From an uncultured Gemmata sp. (GTDB taxonomy: Bacteria > Planctomycetota > Planctomycetia > Gemmatales > Gemmataceae), in assembly GCA_937924775.1 (NCBI GenBank), contig CALDUT010000001.1, positions 372,001 through 436,000 on the forward strand: a stretch of 64,000 nucleotides of DNA, read 5' to 3'. Every line of letters starts with the position of its first letter. Position 1 is the first letter of the stretch. Below, in pieces: positions 9,352 to 17,146 of the stretch. The notes beneath the pieces were generated by a model. The model was not told where the DNA came from. It saw only the letters and a list, made by a program, of their open reading frames with translations, and did no database searches. The position numbers and the translations under genes are program-made.

Positions 9352-10311
9352 ATGAATCCGATGTTCCTCCCCGTGATAGTCGGCGGCCTCGTTGTCGCGA
9401 TGGTCATTTTGCTCTACCTGGCCCTCCGCCGCAACGATGAAGGCCGGGCCTCGGAACGGCTCGATCAGCTCGTGGGGCGGAACACGCGAACCGATTCCTC
9501 CGCGGACCTTCTGCTCAAACAAGCGCTCGAGGAAGTGGATAAGAAAACGCTGATGGACCGGCTGACCCCGGAATTTTTCAACCTCACCCGGCTTTTCGAG
9601 CAGGCCGATTGTAACATCAAACCCAGTGCCCTGTTTGGCGTCTCGTTGGTGCTGAGCGTACTGGGAGCTGCCCTATCTATTTGGCTAGTCAATATTTACG
9701 TTGCACCAGGGGGGGCATTGCTGCTCTTTTCGCTCCCGTGGCTGTGGCTGTACACCAAACGTGCTAATCGGCTCAAGGCGTTCGCCGCGCAACTGCCCGA
9801 CGCGATGGAACTGGTCGCCCGGGCCCTGCGGGCCGGCCACTCCCTCGCCGCCGGTATGCATGTTGTCGCCGAGGAAATGCCCGGGCCCATTTCCAAGGAG
9901 TTTGGCCGCGTCTACGAAGAGCAAAACCTGGGCATTCCGCTGGAAGAAGCCCTCAAGGGGATGTGCGAGCGTGTACCCAACCTCGACCTCAAATTCTTCG
10001 TCACCTCGGTGGCCATTCAGCGGCAAACCGGGGGGGATCTCGCGGAAATTCTCGACCGGATCGGCCATGTCATTCGCGAACGCTTCAAAATTCTCGGCCA
10101 AGTGAAAGCTCTGACCGCGGAAGGCCGTTTGTCGGGCGTGGTCCTCATTGCCCTACCGATCGGTCTTTTCCTGATGATGCTGTGGATGAAACCCGATTAT
10201 GTGGAACTTTTGTGGAAGGATCCCATGGGGGTCAAAATGTCGATCGGGGCCATCGTTCTGATGCTGATTGGCTCCTACGCGATCAAGAAAATCGTGGACA
10301 TTAAGGTGTAA
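9352..10311 (+). CDS. tadB: Tad inner-membrane platform protein TadB (T2SS F-type)
   Basis: An integral membrane platform protein that couples CpaF to the growing pilus. Seen: an N-terminal membrane segment (~5-24), two central spans (~100-140), and a GspF-like domain (LPDAMELVARALRAGHSL ... GGDLAEILDRIGHVIRER, ~150-260). Two C-terminal spans (~262-315) follow. 319 residues is normal for TadB. It is co-oriented with cpaF (169-nt gap) and followed by the paralogous tadC. Confidence 0.93.
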   Translation: MNPMFLPVIVGGLVVAMVILLYLALRRNDEGRASERLDQLVGRNTRTDSSADLLLKQALEEVDKKTLMDRLTPEFFNLTRLFEQADCNIKPSALFGVSLVLSVLGAALSIWLVNIYVAPGGALLLFSLPWLWLYTKRANRLKAFAAQLPDAMELVARALRAGHSLAAGMHVVAEEMPGPISKEFGRVYEEQNLGIPLEEALKGMCERVPNLDLKFFVTSVAIQRQTGGDLAEILDRIGHVIRERFKILGQVKALTAEGRLSGVVLIALPIGLFLMMLWMKPDYVELLWKDPMGVKMSIGAIVLMLIGSYAIKKIVDIKV

Positions 10312-10414
10312 CGCGCAGCGTGCGGTTCCAACCTCGCTGCCCCTAAGACAGAGCGGAGCCATCCCCACGACAACCCCCAACTGCCCACTGTGAACCAACA
10401 ACTGGAGTACTGCC

Positions 10415-11371
10415 GTGGACCTGCTTGCGTTCTTGACTCTCGAAGACCTCACGCCGGTCTTCACATTTGTCGCGATTGTGACCGGAACATTCTGGCTTTT
10501 GTCCCTGATTTCCAATCGCAACAGTCAAGCCGAAGAACGCCTGGAGCGGATCGGTCGGCCCAAATCGCTGATAGAAATCGAAATGTCGCAAGCGGAGACC
10601 AACAACCGCTTCAAAGGTTTGCAGGAAGCCTTTAAGAACCTGGGCGGTGTGATGGAACCCAAAAGCGAGTTGGAGAAGAACTCGCTGCGTATCAAATTGG
10701 CCAACGCTGGCTTCCGCAGCGAGAACGCGGCCGCCGTATATCACGGCATCCGCGTAGTTTGCCTGGCCGCCTTCCTTCTCCCGGCTCTTTTCTTTTTCTT
10801 GCTCAAAGATGGCTTCACCCTGAAGTCGATTCAATGGACAGTGGGATTGGCCGGTGTGGGGTTCTACCTCCCGCAAGTGGTGCTATGGCACCTGCGCACA
10901 ACGCGGCAGAAGGAAATTTTCCTCACCCTACCCGATGCCCTCGACCTGCTGGTCGTCTGTGTCGAATCGGGTCTGGGTTTGGATGCGGCGTTGCGAAAAG
11001 TGACCGACGAAATGAAGGGGCATGCCAAAGTCATCTGTGAAGAGTTCGCCTTAGCGAACCTCCAGTTGCAGATGGGGCGACCGCGGCGGGAGGTACTACA
11101 CGATTTGGGGGTACGAACCGGGGTCGACGATGTCCGTAGTCTGGCGGCCATCTTGATTCAGGCCGACCGGTTCGGTTCCTCGATCGCCCAGGCCTTGCGC
11201 GTCCAATCCGACTCGATGCGGACCCGACGGCGGCAACTGGCTGAAGAAAAAGCGGCGAAGACAGCCGTGCAACTGATCTTCCCGCTGGTACTGTTCATCT
11301 TCCCAGCGATCTTCGTGGTGCTGGTCGGCCCCGCGGCCATCCAGATCCAGAAGAATTTGTTGAAGGGTTAA
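10415..11371 (+). CDS. tadC: Tad inner-membrane platform protein TadC (T2SS F-type)
   Basis: The second platform protein, paralogous to TadB and expected to pair with it. Seen: an N-terminal span (~15-32), a central pair of spans (~105-155), a GspF-like domain with LPDALDLLVVCVESGLGL (~170-188) and RVQSDSMRTRRRQLAEEKAAK (split motif, ~263-283), and a C-terminal span (~285-312). It starts with GTG, preceded by GGAG at 10404-10407. 318 residues is typical. Confidence 0.93.
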   Translation: MDLLAFLTLEDLTPVFTFVAIVTGTFWLLSLISNRNSQAEERLERIGRPKSLIEIEMSQAETNNRFKGLQEAFKNLGGVMEPKSELEKNSLRIKLANAGFRSENAAAVYHGIRVVCLAAFLLPALFFFLLKDGFTLKSIQWTVGLAGVGFYLPQVVLWHLRTTRQKEIFLTLPDALDLLVVCVESGLGLDAALRKVTDEMKGHAKVICEEFALANLQLQMGRPRREVLHDLGVRTGVDDVRSLAAILIQADRFGSSIAQALRVQSDSMRTRRRQLAEEKAAKTAVQLIFPLVLFIFPAIFVVLVGPAAIQIQKNLLKG

Positions 11372-11417
11372 TCCGGGCATGGGGTAGGAGGCCCCCCCGG
11401 TCTCAAGGAGGAGTGCG

Positions 11418-12164
11418 ATGACCCGAATGATCCGCGCAGCGACCACAGCTGCGCTTCTTGGAAGTGGTTTAGCCTCGTTAGGATGTGTTCACACCGGCAC
11501 CCCGCGGGGTGAGGGGCATGGCATCATCGGCGATTGCTATCGCAACGCCGTCGATCCCTGCTATCCGGAACGCTATCAGCACGCAGCGCGGCAAGCCGTG
11601 CTGGCTCCCTTCGCCCAACAAGTTCACAACGGCCACATTCTCAACCAAACGCTCTTCAGCTATCACTTTGAAACTGGCAGCGACAAGCTCAACGCGGCGG
11701 GGCGGGAGAAATTGCTCTCCATCGCCCGGACACGGCCGGCCCCCGATCCGCGCGTGTACATTCAGGCCGCTGGCGACGCCGACCTGCCGCTGACCGACGA
11801 AAACGCCGACAAAATTCGCGACCTGCGAGCGGAATTGACCGCTCAACGGGCCGAGTCGATCCGGAAGTACTTGGCCACCATCGAAACCTTTACCCCTGTG
11901 GAGTACGAAATTTACGTTCACAACCCGGCCACGCCGGGCATCCCGGCGGACATGCCGGCCCGGGCCTATCGGGGATCGTTCCAAGGCTACACCGGCGGCA
12001 TCACGGGTTCGGCCAGTATCGGGGCTCTGAGTACTGGTGGCGGCGGCTCGCTCGTCAATATCCAACAAACAGCCCCCGGTGGAGCCACTCCCGGCGGGGC
12101 TGCCCCCGGTGGCGCTGGCCCGGGTGGCGCGGCTCCCGGCAGCGCCGGTCCCGGCGGTTACTGA
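11418..12164 (+). CDS. OmpA-like lipoprotein associated with the Tad locus
   Basis: A predicted outer-membrane lipoprotein: N-terminal signal with lipobox LASLGC (Cys at residue 23), then a region resembling an OmpA C-terminal peptidoglycan-binding domain (SYHFETGSDKLNAAG ... LRAELTAQRAESIRKYL, ~80-155). The tail is low-complexity Gly/Pro/Ala repeats (GGATPGGAAPGGAGPGG-like, ~220-248). AAGGAGGAG lies just upstream of the ATG. OmpA-like proteins occur in some tad operons and may anchor the secretin; that role is inferred from position. Confidence 0.75.
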   Translation: MTRMIRAATTAALLGSGLASLGCVHTGTPRGEGHGIIGDCYRNAVDPCYPERYQHAARQAVLAPFAQQVHNGHILNQTLFSYHFETGSDKLNAAGREKLLSIARTRPAPDPRVYIQAAGDADLPLTDENADKIRDLRAELTAQRAESIRKYLATIETFTPVEYEIYVHNPATPGIPADMPARAYRGSFQGYTGGITGSASIGALSTGGGGSLVNIQQTAPGGATPGGAAPGGAGPGGAAPGSAGPGGY

Positions 12165-12374
12165 GGGGCCCGACCAGCATTGACACAGAGACTGGAAAAC
12201 TGAGGCATTGCGAAGCGGAATGCTCCCCAACGAATATGGCTTGTTCGAATTCGAGTAACCGCTTCTGACAATTTCCGCAACTCCACAATTCCGGGGGCCC
12301 GGTGGCAGTAAATCGCCATCGTGCCCCTGGTTCATGTCCTAAACTCGATATGCCCTCCCTGAGGATCCACCACG

Positions 12375-12608
12375 ATGAGCTTGCGCTTCCACTTTACCTG
12401 TCTTTTGGCCATGATTTTTGGATTTCTGAGCACCGGTACTGCTGGTGCCGCCGAGCTGTCCGCCACACCCTTGGTGGCCAACTACTGGGATGGCTTCATC
12501 AAATATTGGACCGGCGTGTTTCAACAACAAAACGGCATTGTGATGGGTACGCTAGTGGTGGGAGCGGTTTGCCTATTGATCATCACCCGCGGCAAATGGC
12601 GCAAGTGA
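12375..12608 (+). CDS. Small exported membrane protein in the Tad locus, function unknown
   Basis: 77 residues with a clear signal peptide (LACLLAMIF-type core, cleavage likely after AGA near residue 25), a short aromatic-rich segment (NYWDGFIKYWTGVFQQQ), then one membrane span (~54-70) ending in a basic RGKWRK. I do not recognise a family. Its size and co-orientation between tadC/OmpA-like and the AAA+ ATPase suggest a small pilus-machine subunit or minor-pilin-like component. This is inference only. Confidence 0.7.
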   Translation: MSLRFHFTCLLAMIFGFLSTGTAGAAELSATPLVANYWDGFIKYWTGVFQQQNGIVMGTLVVGAVCLLIITRGKWRK

Positions 12609-12683
12609 TTCATCAGAAACAACTTGCGGCGAATCGTTCAGAATTTTCACGACGATCAGCGTGGGTTGCCAGGAGAAGTAGCG

Positions 12684-14033
12684 ATGCCATTACATCAGCC
12701 CGTCGCGGTGGCGGAGTGGGAAACGAACCCGGCTCCGGAGGCCCCGGTGTCGCCGGAATCGCTCAAGGAGTCGGGCTTATCGCTGGGGTTTGTCTGCGAC
12801 ATGATTCTGCGCACCGTGTACACCCGTGGGGCGATGATCGGTCGCGATCTGAGCCAGTTTTTGTGTTTACCGTTCAAGGTGATTCGCGAACCGCTGAAAT
12901 TTCTCAAAGATGAGAAATTGCTGCAAGTCGATGGTGGCGATTTGGTGGGGGAAGTCAGTTACCGCTTCAGCCTGACGGACTTAGGCCGCGAACGGGCCAA
13001 AGCGGCGATGGAGCAATGCGCCTACGTCGGCCCGGCCCCAGTGCCGTTGGAAGACTATGTAGAACAGTGCTACCGGCAAACGGTCACTGGCCTGGTGTGT
13101 TATCCCGAGGTGTTGAAAGCCCCCTTCAGCCACTTGGTGCTCAAGGAGGAGATGTTCAACAACCTTGGCCCGGCGATCATTAGTGGCAAATCGGTGTTCA
13201 TCTACGGCCCGCCGGGCAACGGCAAAACGGCCATGGCACGAGCCATTGGCGACTTCATGAACACCGCCGGTGGGTCGATCTACGTTCCGTATGCTTTTTT
13301 AGCCGATAGTAACATTATTACAGTATATGACCCGTCGCTGCACGTCATCGACGACACCTCAGACGACTACGCCGAGGATGCCGATGCGACCGTGCGCAAA
13401 CTCCTTTCCCACGGGGCCGTCGATCAGCGCTGGGTTCGGATTCGCCGGCCAGTGATCGTCACCGGGGGTGAACTCAACCTGCAAATGCTGGACCTCAAAT
13501 ATAATGCCGAAGCCAAATTCTACCAAGCCCCAATCCACTTCAAAGCCAACGGCGGTGTCTTCCTGATCGACGACTTCGGCCGCCAATTGGTCAGCCCCAA
13601 GGATTTGCTCAACCGCTGGATTCTCCCCTTGGAAGACCGGCACGACTTTTTGACAGTTGCCAGCGGCAAGAAATTCCAAGTGCCCTTTGAGCAACTGATC
13701 ATCTTCAGCACCAACCTCGACCCCAAAGCCTTGGTCGATGACGCATTTTTACGCCGCATTCGTCACAAGGTGGGGGTGAGCGCCCCCAGCCGCGATGTCT
13801 ACGAGCGGATTTTTGCGGCCAATTGCAAACGGTTGGGCATGAATTACGACCAATCCGCGGTCGATTATCTGTACGAACGCTACTATTCCCGGGGCCGCAC
13901 GCCCCGGGCGTCGGACTGTCGCGATTTGTTGGAAACCGTTCAGTCGATTTGCCGATATAGACGGCAACCTGTGCATTTAACGCGCGACCTGATCGCCGAA
14001 GCAGCGGCCAGCTTCATTGCCGAGTTCACCTGA
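12684..14033 (+). CDS. AAA+ ATPase with N-terminal winged-helix-like segment, Tad-associated
   Basis: A cytoplasmic AAA+ protein of 449 residues. Seen: a winged-helix-like segment (~40-95: MILRTVYTRGAMIGRDLSQF onward), Walker A GPPGNGKT at 175-182, Walker B FLIDD at 293-297 and a sensor-1-like FSTNLDP near 340. A lid region with an RR arginine pair (DDAFLRRIRHKV) follows. It is not the CpaF-type secretion ATPase. ATG 12684 follows AGGAGAAG; an in-frame TTG at 12624 was rejected. Linked to tad genes by orientation and spacing. Specific role unknown: possibly regulatory or a remodelling factor. Confidence 0.85.
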   Translation: MPLHQPVAVAEWETNPAPEAPVSPESLKESGLSLGFVCDMILRTVYTRGAMIGRDLSQFLCLPFKVIREPLKFLKDEKLLQVDGGDLVGEVSYRFSLTDLGRERAKAAMEQCAYVGPAPVPLEDYVEQCYRQTVTGLVCYPEVLKAPFSHLVLKEEMFNNLGPAIISGKSVFIYGPPGNGKTAMARAIGDFMNTAGGSIYVPYAFLADSNIITVYDPSLHVIDDTSDDYAEDADATVRKLLSHGAVDQRWVRIRRPVIVTGGELNLQMLDLKYNAEAKFYQAPIHFKANGGVFLIDDFGRQLVSPKDLLNRWILPLEDRHDFLTVASGKKFQVPFEQLIIFSTNLDPKALVDDAFLRRIRHKVGVSAPSRDVYERIFAANCKRLGMNYDQSAVDYLYERYYSRGRTPRASDCRDLLETVQSICRYRRQPVHLTRDLIAEAAASFIAEFT

Positions 14034-14155
14034 AAGATGAAATTTCAGGCGACAGAAGAAACCGGACGCGGGTTCGCGTCGTTGCACTGGCTTCGGCCAG
14101 CCGACGTTTCATCGTTCCTAAACTCTTTGCCTACTGGAAGATGCGAGGACGGGCC

Positions 14156-15019
14156 ATGGATGGCCGATGGTTGTGGAAATACTCGGTATGGGGTGCCATT
14201 CTGGCAGGTGTGCTGGGGTGCCGTCATCAACGGTCTGATCCGCTGGCCGAGATGCCCAATAGCTCCGCCCCCTGGCCGCAACAATCCGCCCACAGCACCG
14301 GCCTGCGCTCGCTGTGGGGTGGAAATGCCCCGCCGACCGCTATTCCGGTCGAACTGGCTCCGGCCGAATCGAATAAACCCGTCTCCGCGGATACACTGGT
14401 GGCCATCGCCGACGTGCGGTTGGAAGCGGCCTTCGATTCTAAAACCACCCCTGGCAGCCGCGACGCTCTGCTGGATTTAGCCCGCAAAGGCTATCAGAAG
14501 GCCCTTGAGCAAGAACCCAAAAGCAAAACGGCTCTGCGCGGCATGGCCCGCTACTATGCCCGCGTGGATGAGCGGGAAAAAGCCATCGAGATGTACAAAC
14601 GCTGCTTGAAGCATCATCCCCAGGATGCCGAGCTGGGTCACGAAATCGCTATGGTCCATGCCCGGTGGAAGGATTACCCTGGGGCGATCGCGTGGTGCCA
14701 GTACACCCTCAAAAACATCGACCCCGAGAACCGAACGGTCAAGAAAACGCTCGGGTTCTGCCACGCGATGGCCGGGCAATGGGACGAAGCCCTCGCAACA
14801 CTCTGCGAGATCATGCCGGAGGCCCAAGCCCGACACAACCTGGCTGGCCTGTTGGATCACCTGGGCTACCCGGAAGCCAGTAAAACCCAACTGCAACTGG
14901 CGTTACAAGCCGATCCCAACTTCGAACCGGCACGGCAGTTCCTCGCCGAACTGGAACCCAACCCCGCCGCTCAGCACCAACCTATTGTCACCGTCGGGGC
15001 CAGCCAGCGTGAACCCTGA
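14156..15019 (+). CDS. TPR-repeat lipoprotein (TadD-like)
   Basis: A predicted lipoprotein (lipobox LAGVLGC, Cys at ~22) with tetratricopeptide repeats from ~110 to 275 (YQKALEQEPKSKTALRGMAR; AIEMYKRCLKHHPQDAELG; AIAWCQYTLKNIDPENRTV). TadD proteins in tad loci are TPR lipoproteins needed for secretin assembly, and this gene closes the locus. GAGGA lies 6 nt before ATG 14156; ATG 14141 is an alternative. The terminator-like hairpin at 15135 follows. Confidence 0.8.
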   Translation: MDGRWLWKYSVWGAILAGVLGCRHQRSDPLAEMPNSSAPWPQQSAHSTGLRSLWGGNAPPTAIPVELAPAESNKPVSADTLVAIADVRLEAAFDSKTTPGSRDALLDLARKGYQKALEQEPKSKTALRGMARYYARVDEREKAIEMYKRCLKHHPQDAELGHEIAMVHARWKDYPGAIAWCQYTLKNIDPENRTVKKTLGFCHAMAGQWDEALATLCEIMPEAQARHNLAGLLDHLGYPEASKTQLQLALQADPNFEPARQFLAELEPNPAAQHQPIVTVGASQREP

Positions 15020-15134
15020 TCCGGAGGGGCGACAGGGTGTGAGCCTTGGGCTTGGTGGTATCTGGGACAAGCGCTGCTGTCTGGCATTGCCCCGGGTCGT
15101 CCGAGTTTCATAGGAAAACGAAGACGTGTGGCAA

Positions 15135-15182
15135 AACCGGGATAGCCCGCCAGGGAATCGGTGCTACCCCGGTTCGGTTTTT
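15135..15182 (+). terminator. Rho-independent-type terminator at the end of the Tad locus
   Basis: AACCGGGATAG (15135-15145) pairs with CTACCCCGGTT (15164-15174) with one mismatch, followed by a T-tract at 15178-15182. Its place after the TPR gene and before moaC fits the end of the Tad transcript. Confidence 0.6.
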
Positions 15183-15248
15183 GTAATCTAATGCAGTGAA
15201 GTCGGATTCCATACCCCGACGTGTTGTGAGGTCCATCGCGATTTTTTC

Positions 15249-15749
15249 ATGACGACCCCCCTATCGCACTTCGACGAACACGGTGCAGCGCGAATGGTGG
15301 ATGTCAGCCGCAAAAGCGAAACGCACCGCCTTGCCACAGCCTCAGCCGTGGTCCGGATGCAGCCCGAAACCCTCACCCTCATTCGTGACCGGCAACTGGC
15401 CAAGGGTGATGTGCTGGAAGTGGCCCGGCTCGCGGGCATCCTGGCGGCCAAAAGAACCGCGGACCTCATTCCGCTGTGCCATCCCCTGCCGCTGACTTCG
15501 GTGAAACTCGATTTTGCCTATCCGGCGGCCGATCGGCTGCATATTTCCGCCACGGTGACGGTTTTTGCCCGCACCGGTGTTGAGATGGAAGCCCTCACTG
15601 CGGTTAGTGTAGCGGCTTTAACGGTGTACGACATGTGCAAGTCGGTCGATCGAGCTATGACGATCGAATCGATTCGGCTCGAAGAGAAAGACGGCGGCAC
15701 CAGCGGCCATTTCCTTCGCGAATCGGGAGCCATTCCAGCAGGGAATTGA
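15249..15749 (+). CDS. moaC: Cyclic pyranopterin monophosphate synthase MoaC
   Basis: Converts the MoaA product to cyclic pyranopterin monophosphate in molybdenum cofactor synthesis. Seen: the MoaC signatures RMVDVSRK at the N-terminus, [17 protein letters not shown] (~75-92), [20 protein letters not shown] (~114-133) and a conserved EKDGG near 152. 166 residues is the usual length. No other moa gene lies in this window. Confidence 0.96.
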   Translation: MTTPLSHFDEHGAARMVDVSRKSETHRLATASAVVRMQPETLTLIRDRQLAKGDVLEVARLAGILAAKRTADLIPLCHPLPLTSVKLDFAYPAADRLHISATVTVFARTGVEMEALTAVSVAALTVYDMCKSVDRAMTIESIRLEEKDGGTSGHFLRESGAIPAGN

Positions 15750-15807
15750 CGGTTGGCACCGTGGACGTATGCTTTCCGGGTTGCGGCACCAATGGGAGGG
15801 CCGCGTG

Positions 15808-16863
15808 ATGGGAACCGCAATGGCAACAATTTCGCCTGCTCTCGTCGGCGGGATCTCCACGACTCCTGAGGCCACTCCGGCCCACCGAGTGTCTCCCCCG
15901 GTGAGTGGACTTCGCCCCACACCCATCCTCGGCGATTTGGCCGAGGCGGAAGCTATCTTCGAACGCACCCTCGCCCCGTACCGCACACGCTTTGGTCCTC
16001 TGATTGATCACCTGCGGCACTACCGCGGCAAACGACTTCGCCCCACCCTGCTGCTTCTGGCCGCCAAAGCCGTCGGCAAAATCACCCCCGCGCACCACAC
16101 CCTCGCCGCGGCCATGGAGATGATCCACACCGCGACACTCGTTCACGACGATGTCCTCGATGAAGCCCAACTCCGTCGCCACGAAAGCACGTTCAACGCC
16201 ACTTGGGGCAACAAAATCAGCATCCTCTTGGGCGACATGCTTTTCACGCACGCCTTCCACCTGACCAGCACGGTGGATTGGCGAGCCTGCCTAATCACGG
16301 GCGAAGTGACCAATCGTGTCTGTGCTGGAGAATTGCGACAAATCACCGAACGCGGCAACCTTGAACTGACTGAAGACGATTATTTCGACATCATTGATGG
16401 GAAAACCGCAGCCCTCACCGAATGCTGCGGCCGGCTCGGGGCCCTCTACGCTGGAGCCCCAGAAGACGTCGCCACCCGGCTGGCCAACTACGGCCGCTGG
16501 CTTGGTCTGGCCTTCCAGATCGCCGATGATGTTCTCGATCTGATTGGCGATGAAGAGACCGCCGGCAAAACCCTCGGTACCGATCTGGCCCAGCAGAAAC
16601 TCACCCTCCCGGTGATCCACTGTTTGAACAGCTTACCCGACCTACATGCCACCCAGCTCCGCGACACCCTCCGCGCTGGCGGCGACCATCTCGGTCCGCA
16701 AGTTCTGGCTGCCCTTCAACAGACGCAATCCGTCGCTTACGCCAAACGCCAGGCGGACGACTACGCTAAAGCTGCCAAACGCGAACTCGACGGGCTGCCG
16801 CGAAGCGAATGCCGCACCCTGTTGGAAGCGATCGCAGATTGGAGTGTCCGCCGCGACAAATGA
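15808..16863 (+). CDS. Polyprenyl diphosphate synthase (trans-isoprenyl, octaprenyl/heptaprenyl type)
   Basis: Condenses isopentenyl diphosphate onto an allylic primer to make a long-chain quinone side chain or similar. Seen: RGKRLRP substrate-binding motif (~75), first Asp-rich motif in VHDDVLDE (~112), second Asp-rich motif in FQIADDVLDLIGDE (~235), and KTLGTDL. The start at ATG 15808 follows GGGAGGG at 15794-15800; ATG 15769 is an alternative. 351 residues. Product chain length cannot be read from the sequence. Confidence 0.92.
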   Translation: MGTAMATISPALVGGISTTPEATPAHRVSPPVSGLRPTPILGDLAEAEAIFERTLAPYRTRFGPLIDHLRHYRGKRLRPTLLLLAAKAVGKITPAHHTLAAAMEMIHTATLVHDDVLDEAQLRRHESTFNATWGNKISILLGDMLFTHAFHLTSTVDWRACLITGEVTNRVCAGELRQITERGNLELTEDDYFDIIDGKTAALTECCGRLGALYAGAPEDVATRLANYGRWLGLAFQIADDVLDLIGDEETAGKTLGTDLAQQKLTLPVIHCLNSLPDLHATQLRDTLRAGGDHLGPQVLAALQQTQSVAYAKRQADDYAKAAKRELDGLPRSECRTLLEAIADWSVRRDK

Positions 16864-16944
16864 CACTTCGCCCCCTCCCGCCATTCTGATCGCGTGTCCA
16901 CGCCAAAGCGAGTGAATTCCCCGGATCCCAGTCCATAGGGGATA

Positions 16945-17020
16945 GGTTCAACCGAGACGACGGCTGGCCTGTTGAACTACCGCGACTACCGCGGTTGAAC
17001 CGGCCCGTCTCCGCGGAGAC
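16945..17020. repeat. 10-bp inverted repeat and 14-bp palindrome after the polyprenyl synthase gene
   Basis: GGTTCAACCG (16945-16954) pairs perfectly with CGGTTGAACC (16992-17001). A separate 14-bp perfect palindrome, GTCTCCGCGGAGAC, follows at 17007-17020. Together they may form a terminator or operator region just upstream of the next promoter. Confidence 0.4.
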
Positions 17021-17065
17021 ACTCTGGCGGCACAGTGACCAAATTCTGAACACTTGCCGATGCGG

Positions 17066-17094
17066 TTGAGCTGGTCCTTCTTTACCGGTACACT
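17066..17094 (+). promoter_or_regulatory. Sigma70-type promoter candidate
   Basis: TTGAGC (17066-17071), 17-nt spacer, TACACT (17089-17094). Each hexamer matches consensus at 4 of 6 positions and the spacing is ideal. It lies about 50 nt upstream of the next ATG. Confidence 0.45.
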
Positions 17095-17146
17095 CTAACT
17101 CATCACGATAGTTCTTTTCCTCCACTCAGCTGTTTCAGGAGTTGTG

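Noticed and set aside
7674-9407. 577-codon open frame antisense to cpaF/tadB
   Set aside because: Mirror frame produced by GC-rich third positions; cpaF on the + strand has clear motifs and the antisense product matches nothing.
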